From CADCTM01 sp049671305 (GTDB taxonomy: Bacteria > Cyanobacteriota > Cyanobacteriia > Cyanobacteriales > Coleofasciculaceae), in contig JBATUR010000018.1 in NCBI GenBank assembly GCA_049671305.1, positions 1-22,333 of the forward strand: a DNA stretch of 22,333 nucleotides. The letters are read 5' to 3'. This document shows positions 15,083 to 22,333 of this stretch, piece by piece. Within the stretch, counting starts at the first letter, position 1. Each line of letters opens with the position of its first letter. The position numbers and the translations under genes were made by a program. The notes under the pieces were generated by a model that was given only the letters and a program-made list of their open reading frames with translations, did no database searches and was not told the origin of the DNA.

Positions 15083-15311
15083 CTTAGTAGACTCTGATTT
15101 AGTAAAGCCTCCAGGCGATAGAAATCAAGAAATACCCCTCATCCCAACCCTTCTCCCACAAGGGGGGAAGGGCTAATACTAATTTTCTCAATACTTAGTA
15201 GACTCCGATTTCTTTTTGAGTAAAGCCTCCAGGCGATAGAAATCAAGAAATACCCCTCATCCCAACCCTTCTCCCACAAGGGGGGAAGGGCTAATACTAA
15301 TTTTCTCAATT
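15083..15311. repeat. tandem duplication of about 110 bp with REP-like hairpin
   Basis: Copy 1 covers about 15083-15193 and copy 2 about 15194-15311. They match almost base for base except for one C/T change in GACTCTGATTT and a 7-bp insertion (CTTTTTG) in copy 2. Each contains the inverted repeat CCCTTCTCCC-ACAA-GGGGGGAAGGG, a type of dispersed repeat common in Nostocales. No coding frame is supported in 15045-15412. Confidence 0.85.
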
Positions 15312-15331
15312 TATAAGGGAATCTATTTCGT

Positions 15332-15356
15332 AGAGACGTTCCGGCGGAACGTCTCT
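15332..15356. repeat. short palindromic repeat upstream of rpmB
   Basis: AGAGACGTTCC (15332-15342) and GGAACGTCTCT (15346-15356) form a perfect 11-bp stem with a 3-nt loop. This hairpin is a well-known dispersed element type in cyanobacterial genomes and could also act as a terminator for upstream transcription. Confidence 0.75.
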
Positions 15357-15412
15357 TCCAAAGTAAGGTTAAAGATATGATAGAGAACGGACTAAATATC
15401 TGGAGTTAAACC

Positions 15413-15649
15413 ATGTCTCGTAAATGCTTACTGACAGGCAAAAAAGCCAATAATGCTTATGCCGTTTCCCACTCTCACCGTCGTACCAAGAAATTACAAG
15501 AAGTAAACCTACAATGGAAGCGTGTTTGGTGGGCAGAAGGTAATCGTTGGGTAAGATTGCAAATTTCGACAAAAGCGATTAAAACAATTGAGAAAAAAGG
15601 TCTGCAAGCGATGGCGAAAGCAGCAGGGATTGACCTGAATCGTTTTTAG
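15413..15649 (+). CDS. rpmB: 50S ribosomal protein L28
   Basis: A 78-residue basic protein starting MSRKCLLTGKKANNAYAVSH, then SHRRTKK and VNLQWKRVWW, the L28 signature. L28 binds 23S rRNA near the E site of the large subunit. The length is normal, and only one cysteine is present in the N-terminal loop, so this is the non-zinc-binding form. A GGAG at 15402-15405 stands 7 nt before the ATG. The gene is alone, not paired with rpmG, as is common in cyanobacteria. It is flanked by repeat-rich intergenic DNA on both sides. Confidence 0.98.
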   Translation: MSRKCLLTGKKANNAYAVSHSHRRTKKLQEVNLQWKRVWWAEGNRWVRLQISTKAIKTIEKKGLQAMAKAAGIDLNRF

Positions 15650-15685
15650 ACTGGTAATTAAGAGACTATTGGTAGGATTGGCATT

Positions 15686-15723
15686 AATATGAAACCCAAT
15701 CATGAATATGAAACCCAATCATG
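15686..15723. repeat. two tandem copies of a 19-bp unit
   Basis: AATATGAAACCCAATCATG occurs at 15686-15704 and again, identically, at 15705-15723. It lies 36 bp after the rpmB stop codon. Two copies only, so it is a local duplication and not an array. Confidence 0.85.
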
Positions 15724-15742
15724 GTAGCAATTACCGCTCAAT

Positions 15743-15896
15743 GCCCGCAGGCTAGAAGCCTGGGGCTACAGAAACTAAGTCCGCCTGCGCGGACTAATCT
15801 TGAGCCTGTGATAACTAAGTCCGCCTGCGTGGACTAAATCTTGAGCCTGTGACGGCAGGCTTGGTTTTTCTAGCCCCAGGCTTACAGACTGCGGGC
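15743..15896. repeat. composite MITE-like element with nested inverted repeats
   Basis: Outer ends GCCCGCAG (15743-15750) and CTGCGGGC (15889-15896) are exact inverted repeats. Inside them AAGCCTGGGGCTA-type arms (15756-15768 and 15871-15883) pair perfectly over 13 bp. The centre holds two direct repeats (15773-15811 and 15813-15852), each with the hairpin AGTCCGC-CTGC-GCGGACT and ending TTGAGCCTGTGA. This is typical of a small non-autonomous cyanobacterial repeat; no transposase is nearby. The rest of 15650-16162 has no supported gene, only an imperfect hairpin at about 15916-15961 (CTGATAATT / AATTATCAG). Confidence 0.8.
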
Positions 15897-16162
15897 TTAA
15901 GTTAATAGCAAAACACCGTCTGATAATTTCGTACTTGACAAAATATCGAATTATCAGGCGGCTTTGATATTTTTTGAACGAGTGATAAGTTTTCGCGGTC
16001 AACTGGGTACGATAGAGGCAATGATCTATAGCCAAAACTTTTTGTTAAGTTGAGGTTAATGACCAAAGAGCAGAACTTAGTCAAGCAAACGGATTAATCC
16101 TTAAAAGCATAAGCTTTGCTCTTAAAACTCAGGACTACTATACGTTTGACAGAAAAAACACT

Positions 16163-19100
16163 ATGTCAACTCGCAAGAAATCAAATAATTTTGTCCAGCG
16201 TCTTCTCAAACAAATTTGGCGATTTTTTGATGTTGCCATAAAAGCTGTAGTTAATCGGCTTTTGAGAAGTTTATTTTTGTCAAAACGTCAGTCGCGCCTG
16301 AGTAGTAGAGCTGGTTTTGTGCTTCCTACTGTCGTGATGATGGTTTTGGTGGTCACCCTGCTGACGACAGCGATTATGATTCGCTCGTTTGACCGAAGTA
16401 AGAATGCTAGTAATGTACGGGTGAATCAAGCGGTATTAAACGCAGCAACTCCTGCAATTGACCGCGCCAGAGCGAAAATTAATCGCTTATTCTCATTAGA
16501 TGAAACAGGACTTATTGGAAATACGCCTGCTGAAGACAACATCGCAGATCTTCTGTCGCAGGATACATATAAATTCGGCGATGAAGAGCAAATTGAGTTG
16601 ACAGGACAGTTTGATCGAGATCCTGCTGTTGATGAAGCCAGAACGCTAAATAGTGCTTGGCGCTTCCCAGTTGATACGGATAACAACGGAAAATTTGATA
16701 CTTATACTCTTTACGGTATTTATTTTAGAAACCCCACAAATGCTCTTGCAGATCAAAATAGAGCCAGAGGGACGACAGAAGCCAGGGCTTTACCACAAGA
16801 TGATGGACAAGCCGATAATTGTGGTAGTGGAGCTAGTCCAGAAGCAGGCTGGTATTCGATTGGTGGACAGCTAAAAAAAGCTTTCTTTACTTATGTTGCC
16901 AACGTTCCCATTACTGATACGGCTGGATTAGATGATGCCAAGTATGAACCATATAAGGGTAATAAAGGCTTCTCTGCATTAGAAATGCAGATCGACCAAG
17001 TGCGAGTCTCGCTTGATAACAATGCTATTTGGTATAACGATGATCTAACGATCGCCTTAATACCAAGCTTGAAGTTAAATGGACGAGTTCATACAAATAG
17101 CAATTTATTAGTAGAAAACGCTGACGCTAACCCAATTATCTTTCGACAAGTTAGTAGCCCTGAATCTTGTTTTTATAACCCAGCCAACGCCAAGATTATT
17201 GTTGGGGGTAACGTTGCAGCAGGTAATATTGGGCGAAGCGATAGTGGAAGTAGTGCTGTAAAAGTTGACCTATATAAGGGTAAGAATACTCTCCCAGACA
17301 GAACACCAATAATTAATGCTAATAACAAAACAACCACAAATACGCCCTCAGAGGTTGCAGCCAATAGTGACGCTTTTACACAACGTTTGGATGTATTAGT
17401 ACAAGGCGCAATCAATCTGCTTAATGGACAAGATCCAACAGATGCAACAGTAGGAGCGCTGGCAGGGCGCTATCCAGAAGAGCTTATTGAGGCATTTAAC
17501 GAAAAATATGACCCTAGCAACCCAGGAGGCGGACTAAACGCCCTAACTCAATCTTTAGAAACTTACTTTGGTAACCGCATTCGTCGTGTGTCTTTTGCCG
17601 AAGTTCCCATGACTAATCCACCGACTCCAGATGCCGCGATTACAGTTGGTGGAACCAAATTATCGCCAGTCGTTGCTCCAACCGATGGTGGTACCTTTGT
17701 GTTTAGCGGTGGTGGAGAAATTAAGCCACCAGATTCATGGATGACAATTGATCCAAACAACACACAGCTAACGCTGAATATCAACGGCAACACCATGCAG
17801 ATGCCTGCGACTGACCCAGGTACAGGTGCAACAAGCTTAACCAAAATAGAAGAAGAAATTGGCGATCGCGTTCAAGTTGGCAACAACTTACCAAATCGAT
17901 GGTTAATGCCTGATGGCACATTTGCCGAAGCAGGCGACCCCCAGCCAATTGATAACGTCAATTGGAACGACGGCGGTCAGCGGGAACGTACAGGACTTGC
18001 TGAACAACTAGATGACTTGGGCGACACTTCACGTAATGGTTACTGGGAAACAGCCGCCGCCAAACTGCCCCCACTTGATACAGAAGACCTAGCAGGTGGC
18101 TTGCGTGTCGTTACTGGTGCTGGCATTTATGTTGATGGAGTAGTTGTAGGGGCAGGAGGTACTGGAAGGCGTATGAGTGGAGCAACACCTAAAATAGGCG
18201 ATCGCTCCTTCTTACCAGAACCAACCTTAGCAAGTGACGTAGACCCTCAAACTCTACCGCCAAATTACACAGTAGTCTGGCCCGACTCGATGCCTATGCA
18301 CAGATGGATGCCTCTTGCGGCAAACGCAGCAGGTAATCGGGCAACCCCCACCGGGGCAGTAATCCCTGAGCAACTTAAGGGCGACCTGCAAATGAGAGCG
18401 ACGGTAGTTTATCACTACAAAAATGGTGATCAACCCCTATCTTGTATTAGCAGCTACTATGACCCAACCGATTCGTTTACTGCCAATAATCTCAATCTTG
18501 TATCGAACAACGGTGTGTCTTATGCACCAATTGTTAATAGAGCGGCAAGTCCAAAACTCCGTAGGCAGTCACGGATGGTATTTCCAGACGGGCGCTGGGC
18601 TAATAAACCCCTCTACGATGCCTTGTTTAATATAGACCAGGGAAGAACGCTTTCTCTTGCTGATCAAGCTGCTATTGATGCTGCCAATTGTGCCTTTGCG
18701 ATTCTGGATGGTACAGCAACACCAGGTGGTGTGGTGCCAGATGGTGCAATAAAAGAACGGACATTTTTGGATGCTAGACAAGTTAAGGCATTGCATAAAG
18801 TTGGTACAGAGCCTCTTGATACCAGTATTCCAGTTGATGCCCCAACCTTGATAGCAGACTTGAACAACCCAGATCACCTCAAGATGGCTTCCAGAGAGGC
18901 ATTAGTCAGTGATACAACTATGCCTGACTACACACTGCCATTAGAGCAACGCCAGCCTTTAGAAGTCCGGGTGACGGAAATTGACCTAGATGCACTCAGA
19001 CAAGTTGCTGTTGGTGGCGACGACTATTTGCTTCCTAACAACGGCATTATCTACGCAACTCGTGATGATGCACTGCCTGATCTGAGTGCCACACAGACAC

Positions 19101-21655
19101 CACCAAACTTACTACCGACCAAGGAGTTTCGCGACAAGAAAAATACCCCCAGCAAGTCTGCTGCAACAGACTTTAAGCTTGACCCAACCCGCCGCCCAAA
19201 TGGCATTCGCTTAATTAAGGGCAGTAACTTAGCACGGAGTACGACCTATAACTCGGCAGAAAAAGGTTTGATTCTTGCCTCAGATTTACCTGTGTATGTT
19301 AAAGGGGACTTTAATTTGCACCAAGCACCTGGAGGCGGTGATATTTTGGAGGAATTTACCCAAAAAGTTGACGATAATAATTTCTACACTCGTAATACTC
19401 TAGATGAAAACTTTGCTTGTCGTCAGGGTTCCCCTACTAGCTGTGGTAGCACAGGCGACCAATGGCGTGCAGCAAGGATTCTTTCTGATGCAATCACTCT
19501 ATTATCTAGCAACTTCCGTGATGGCTATCGTTATGAAGGAGACTATGACCTCAGAAATAATGCCGGAAACTTGGCAGTCGAACGCTATTTAGACAATGGC
19601 TTCTGGATGAATAGTTTTGCCACAACAGCTAATTGGTACGGCGCAAACGGACTACCAAAACCTGAATTTGAACTTCAAGATGACAAACAAGTAGGCAGTT
19701 CTTATGTGATGAATGGTGTCACTCCGATCCAACGGCGTGTCAGTTTCCCAGAATACAAAATGGAAATTTGCAAGAAGCTACTTGCATCTGAGTGTGGACC
19801 GACAGATTGGGTAGGCGGAAGTCTAGGCACACCACAAGAGCAAACTTTGGCAGGCACGACAGCACCCCCAGCAACAGCCATAACAAACCTCCCATCCGCA
19901 ATGACGGCTGATGAGTATGCTAGTACTCACTACCCACGTCGCGTTGCCTTTGCACGAACTGATTTCGGTCAATTGAATTTAGAGCCAAACCCCGATGCTA
20001 CAAGTGGATTTAGCGCCATACCATTAAGACCAGGTGCTAGTGGCGCTGCGCCAACAGAACGCTCTTATGTTAATCCTCCTCCTGGTGCTCTTACTCCAGA
20101 GCCAAACACACTTTGGTTTGCGACAACAACTGTAGCTAACAACCCCTCAGCGGCTCCCAATTACAACAATGCTCTTGCGCCTCTTTACTATGCCCCAGAT
20201 GAACCAGAGGACTCCCCCTTTGTTCATGAGCGGCAACTCTTGTTACCAGGTACTCCAGCCTTCCCCAAGGAGATTCAAGACTTGGACGCTGCTTTTGCAG
20301 GTCAGACAGTCCTAAACGGTATTACTCTAGAAGACCCTTCAGACTACGCACTGTGTGCTGGGAATGCTAGCTCTAACTCCATAACGACTACAAGCGCTAT
20401 TGCTACATCTGGCGGTACTTGCCCAGCACTAGCACCAAGTCGGCAGATGCTTACACCTCTCTTTGCTCTACAACCACCAGCAGCAGGCACAGATCTGGCA
20501 AAGGTACTTTCTGTTACTCCTATTACACCAGGAACTCTGCCTGTTCTCTCAGCTACTAAAAAAGTCAATGTCTTTGATCTCACCGGTTTGCCAGCAACTG
20601 GACCAACAGCGGGAACAATTACAGGTTCTATTGCACTTAATGCCAATGGGCAATCAGACCCCATCTTCATCATCCGTCGGAGAATACAGACGGGATCTTT
20701 CCGTTGGATATTTAATAACGTTGAACTTCAGTTAAACGGAGTTGATCCAAATAATGTTTTCTGGATTACTCAATCTGGTGTATTGATTAATAACGCAAGT
20801 CAATTAGCTGGCAATTTCATGGGGCTACAAGGGCTGGTTATTCAGAATGGCGTCCAAATTAATGGAGGACGTTTCCTGGGATTTAATAACGCTACAATCA
20901 ACGGCACTATCACAGCCCTGAGAACCACTGCTCAACCGTTAGTCGTTCCCGTGGTACAACTGTATTCTCCTACCGGTATACCTGGTACGCCAAACAGAGA
21001 TACACTCACTGAAAGCTGGTTACAACAAGCAACAGAAACAGAAACCACCTTTAACGCTGTATTTGTGATGGGAGATTCCCCACCCCGACCACTTCCTAAT
21101 ATCGGTCCTACGGCAGCCGAGTCAAACGGTGGTTTAGCCAACTTCCCCCGTTTCTTAGAAGCTTGGGGAAGGACGGTTGATGATGGGAACGGAGGGACAA
21201 CATTTGTTGACCTGAAACCTGCCAACATTAGCGGTGGTTTAATCCAATTGAAACGTAGTGGTGTTGCAAGTGCGCCTTTTCAAACCATCACTGACCCATT
21301 AATGGATACATCTTTGTTCCTTGATACTTCACCAAAACCGACTTTATCAACCCAGGGAGGCGAAAACTACCTCTACCGAGGCGTTGCTTCTGGTAACAAA
21401 GCGCCGTATTATATACCACCTGAGCGAGAATGGGGTTATGACGTAGGATTGTTATCTCAAACTCCTGATTTGTTCTCCCGACGCTTTGTAGCTCCACAAG
21501 CACAGGAACCAAACGAGTTCTTCCGAGAAGTCGCACGAGATGACAAATGGGTGAATACCTTATTGTGTGGAACTTTAGTCGATGCTGATGGGAACCCTGG
21601 TGCCCCAGCCTTACCCCCTGGGCAGCGTCCAAACTGCCCCACACTGGCTCAATAA
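16163..21655 (+). CDS. hpsA: hormogonium polysaccharide biosynthesis protein HpsA
   Basis: A giant protein of 1830 residues. The N-terminal 50 residues are basic (RKKSNNF, KRQSRLSSRA) and lead into a prepilin-like segment at residues 51-76, GFVLPTVVMMVLVVTLLTTA then IMIRSFDRSK, which would be a membrane helix. Position 5 after the putative Gly51/Phe52 cleavage is Thr, not the Glu of true pilins. The rest is a long, Asn/Asp/Pro-rich, probably extracellular region without membrane segments, and a few paired cysteines. HpsA is the first gene of the Nostoc punctiforme hps locus, needed with the pseudopilins HpsB-D and glycosyltransferases for polysaccharide secretion and gliding of hormogonia. 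The next gene, 37 bp on, is a pseudopilin as expected for hpsB. No good Shine-Dalgarno precedes the ATG. hps genes are induced in hormogonia; no regulator site is recognised here. Confidence 0.93.
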   Translation: MSTRKKSNNFVQRLLKQIWRFFDVAIKAVVNRLLRSLFLSKRQSRLSSRAGFVLPTVVMMVLVVTLLTTAIMIRSFDRSKNASNVRVNQAVLNAATPAIDRARAKINRLFSLDETGLIGNTPAEDNIADLLSQDTYKFGDEEQIELTGQFDRDPAVDEARTLNSAWRFPVDTDNNGKFDTYTLYGIYFRNPTNALADQNRARGTTEARALPQDDGQADNCGSGASPEAGWYSIGGQLKKAFFTYVANVPITDTAGLDDAKYEPYKGNKGFSALEMQIDQVRVSLDNNAIWYNDDLTIALIPSLKLNGRVHTNSNLLVENADANPIIFRQVSSPESCFYNPANAKIIVGGNVAAGNIGRSDSGSSAVKVDLYKGKNTLPDRTPIINANNKTTTNTPSEVAANSDAFTQRLDVLVQGAINLLNGQDPTDATVGALAGRYPEELIEAFNEKYDPSNPGGGLNALTQSLETYFGNRIRRVSFAEVPMTNPPTPDAAITVGGTKLSPVVAPTDGGTFVFSGGGEIKPPDSWMTIDPNNTQLTLNINGNTMQMPATDPGTGATSLTKIEEEIGDRVQVGNNLPNRWLMPDGTFAEAGDPQPIDNVNWNDGGQRERTGLAEQLDDLGDTSRNGYWETAAAKLPPLDTEDLAGGLRVVTGAGIYVDGVVVGAGGTGRRMSGATPKIGDRSFLPEPTLASDVDPQTLPPNYTVVWPDSMPMHRWMPLAANAAGNRATPTGAVIPEQLKGDLQMRATVVYHYKNGDQPLSCISSYYDPTDSFTANNLNLVSNNGVSYAPIVNRAASPKLRRQSRMVFPDGRWANKPLYDALFNIDQGRTLSLADQAAIDAANCAFAILDGTATPGGVVPDGAIKERTFLDARQVKALHKVGTEPLDTSIPVDAPTLIADLNNPDHLKMASREALVSDTTMPDYTLPLEQRQPLEVRVTEIDLDALRQVAVGGDDYLLPNNGIIYATRDDALPDLSATQTPPNLLPTKEFRDKKNTPSKSAATDFKLDPTRRPNGIRLIKGSNLARSTTYNSAEKGLILASDLPVYVKGDFNLHQAPGGGDILEEFTQKVDDNNFYTRNTLDENFACRQGSPTSCGSTGDQWRAARILSDAITLLSSNFRDGYRYEGDYDLRNNAGNLAVERYLDNGFWMNSFATTANWYGANGLPKPEFELQDDKQVGSSYVMNGVTPIQRRVSFPEYKMEICKKLLASECGPTDWVGGSLGTPQEQTLAGTTAPPATAITNLPSAMTADEYASTHYPRRVAFARTDFGQLNLEPNPDATSGFSAIPLRPGASGAAPTERSYVNPPPGALTPEPNTLWFATTTVANNPSAAPNYNNALAPLYYAPDEPEDSPFVHERQLLLPGTPAFPKEIQDLDAAFAGQTVLNGITLEDPSDYALCAGNASSNSITTTSAIATSGGTCPALAPSRQMLTPLFALQPPAAGTDLAKVLSVTPITPGTLPVLSATKKVNVFDLTGLPATGPTAGTITGSIALNANGQSDPIFIIRRRIQTGSFRWIFNNVELQLNGVDPNNVFWITQSGVLINNASQLAGNFMGLQGLVIQNGVQINGGRFLGFNNATINGTITALRTTAQPLVVPVVQLYSPTGIPGTPNRDTLTESWLQQATETETTFNAVFVMGDSPPRPLPNIGPTAAESNGGLANFPRFLEAWGRTVDDGNGGTTFVDLKPANISGGLIQLKRSGVASAPFQTITDPLMDTSLFLDTSPKPTLSTQGGENYLYRGVASGNKAPYYIPPEREWGYDVGLLSQTPDLFSRRFVAPQAQEPNEFFREVARDDKWVNTLLCGTLVDADGNPGAPALPPGQRPNCPTLAQ

Positions 21656-21692
21656 CCATCTGACTTTGGATTCAATCGCTGGTAAATATACA

Positions 21693-22333
21693 ATGACAAC
21701 CTGCAAGCAAAAACGCCAAGAAGACCTAACCCCCCAGCTCCTCACTAAAGCTCCGGCTTCCCTGCCAGGGAAGGGGGGGCAAGACTGGAGTCGTCTAAAC
21801 CAGAGTAAAGAGATTCCGGTTCCCTCTCCTCTTAGGGGAGGGCTAGGGAGGGGTTCTTCATCCCTTCTTAGTTCCTCTTCCACTAAAAGAGGTATGGGGA
21901 ATAGTTACTTATACCTTTTGCAAAATTCAATTGCAGCCAAGTCGTCTGGCTTTACCATCATTGAGTGCCTGCTGGCAATTATTATAGTGAGCGTAATGCT
22001 GACAGCAGTCGCACCAGTGATTGTTCTCTCCGTCGCCACACGGGTACAAGCACGTCGTGTGGAACAAGCAACGATGGCTGGTCGTAATTATATAGACGCT
22101 GTTAGAGGTGGGACAATCCCAGCCCCTGCAAGTTTGATAACTTTAAATGAAGTGGATGCGACTGGAGCCTTTACTCCTGACAGAAGCTCCTTTGCTGCAG
22201 CTCCACCACCTCCTGCTGAAACAACACTAAGTTGTTCTGGTGACCCAACTGACCCAGTTTACCCATATTGTACAAACGATGCTAGTTTGAGCCTTTACTG
22301 TGTTGACAACGGTGGTGGTTGTGTGGGTGCAAA
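21693..22333 (+). CDS. hpsB: hormogonium polysaccharide pseudopilin HpsB (3' end beyond the window)
   Basis: This frame is open from the ATG at 21693 to the right edge. It has a class III-type prepilin signal, SSGFTIIECLLAIIIVSVML, with cleavage expected between Gly and Phe and Glu at position 5, then a hydrophobic helix and the basic VATRVQARRVEQA stretch; later residues are Pro/Cys-rich. Such minor pseudopilins form part of the machine that secretes hormogonium polysaccharide. Position directly after hpsA supports hpsB. The start is uncertain: from 21693 the leader is 86 residues, unusually long, and includes a translated REP-like sequence (PSPLRGGLGRGSSS); from the ATG at 21894 it is 19 residues, normal for the family, with AGAGG only 1-2 nt before. 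I give the longer frame because it is uninterrupted. Confidence 0.85.
   Translation, partial: MTTCKQKRQEDLTPQLLTKAPASLPGKGGQDWSRLNQSKEIPVPSPLRGGLGRGSSSLLSSSSTKRGMGNSYLYLLQNSIAAKSSGFTIIECLLAIIIVSVMLTAVAPVIVLSVATRVQARRVEQATMAGRNYIDAVRGGTIPAPASLITLNEVDATGAFTPDRSSFAAAPPPPAETTLSCSGDPTDPVYPYCTNDASLSLYCVDNGGGCVGA
21725..21857. repeat. REP-like repeat pair inside the 5' end of the hpsB frame
   Basis: Two dispersed-repeat-like palindromes lie here: CTTCCCTG-C-CAGGGAAG at 21757-21773 and CCCTCTCC/GGGGAGGG at 21822-21842, followed by CTAGGGAGGGG. Together with flanking CCTAACCCCCCAGCTCC they look like known cyanobacterial intergenic repeats. They are in frame with hpsB with no stop codon. Confidence 0.7.

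Noticed and set aside
15083..15852. Possible CRISPR array
   Set aside because: The repeats are two-copy tandem duplications of differing lengths with internal palindromes, no regular spacers and no cas genes nearby.
20344..21883. Minus-strand frames opposite hpsA and hpsB
   Set aside because: No recognisable domains or start signals; they overlap long, well-supported plus-strand coding regions.

Overview
The window looks like a filamentous, hormogonium-forming cyanobacterium of the Nostoc/Anabaena group. Evidence: photosystem II genes psbB and psbT, an HpsA-HpsB hormogonium polysaccharide pair, at least eight HIP1 octamers (GCGATCGC, e.g. 5503-5510, 11962, 13389, 14421, 14603, 17864, 18199), and several REP/MITE-like intergenic repeats typical of these genomes. 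The assignment to genus level is an inference.

Left part (1-8576): mostly minus strand. A very large exported protein with about 18 WD40 blades and at least five TPR units runs off the left edge. It is preceded by a Doc-type toxin-antitoxin pair, a Tat-exported caspase-like protease (metacaspase/orthocaspase) with an intact His/Cys dyad, and the tRNA-modification gene mnmG. Between mnmG and a HicBA-like toxin-antitoxin pair lie two small tandem paralogues of unknown function on the plus strand; the second has no normal start codon covering its conserved part.

Middle part (8767-15649): housekeeping genes on the plus strand. In order: a CADD-like diiron protein probably making p-aminobenzoate for folate, a small uncharacterised protein, psbB and psbT (photosystem II core), nrdR (repressor of ribonucleotide reductase genes), the ribosomal protein S1 gene with an unusual repetitive acidic tail, a HAD phosphatase and rpmB (L28). 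Good hairpin terminators follow psbB, psbT and S1.

Right part (15045-22333): two repeat-rich intergenic stretches, one carrying a tandem duplication of about 110 bp and one a composite inverted-repeat element, flank rpmB. Then comes the 1830-residue hpsA followed 37 bp later by hpsB, a pseudopilin gene that runs off the right edge. A REP-like sequence lies inside the 5' end of the hpsB reading frame.

I found no CRISPR array, tRNA, rRNA, transposase or prophage. The most interesting points are the CADD-like enzyme with all putative sacrificial residues, the REP sequence in the hpsB leader, the start-less paralogue with a possible +1 slip site, the repeat-built S1 tail, and the caspase / Doc / WD40-TPR neighbourhood.
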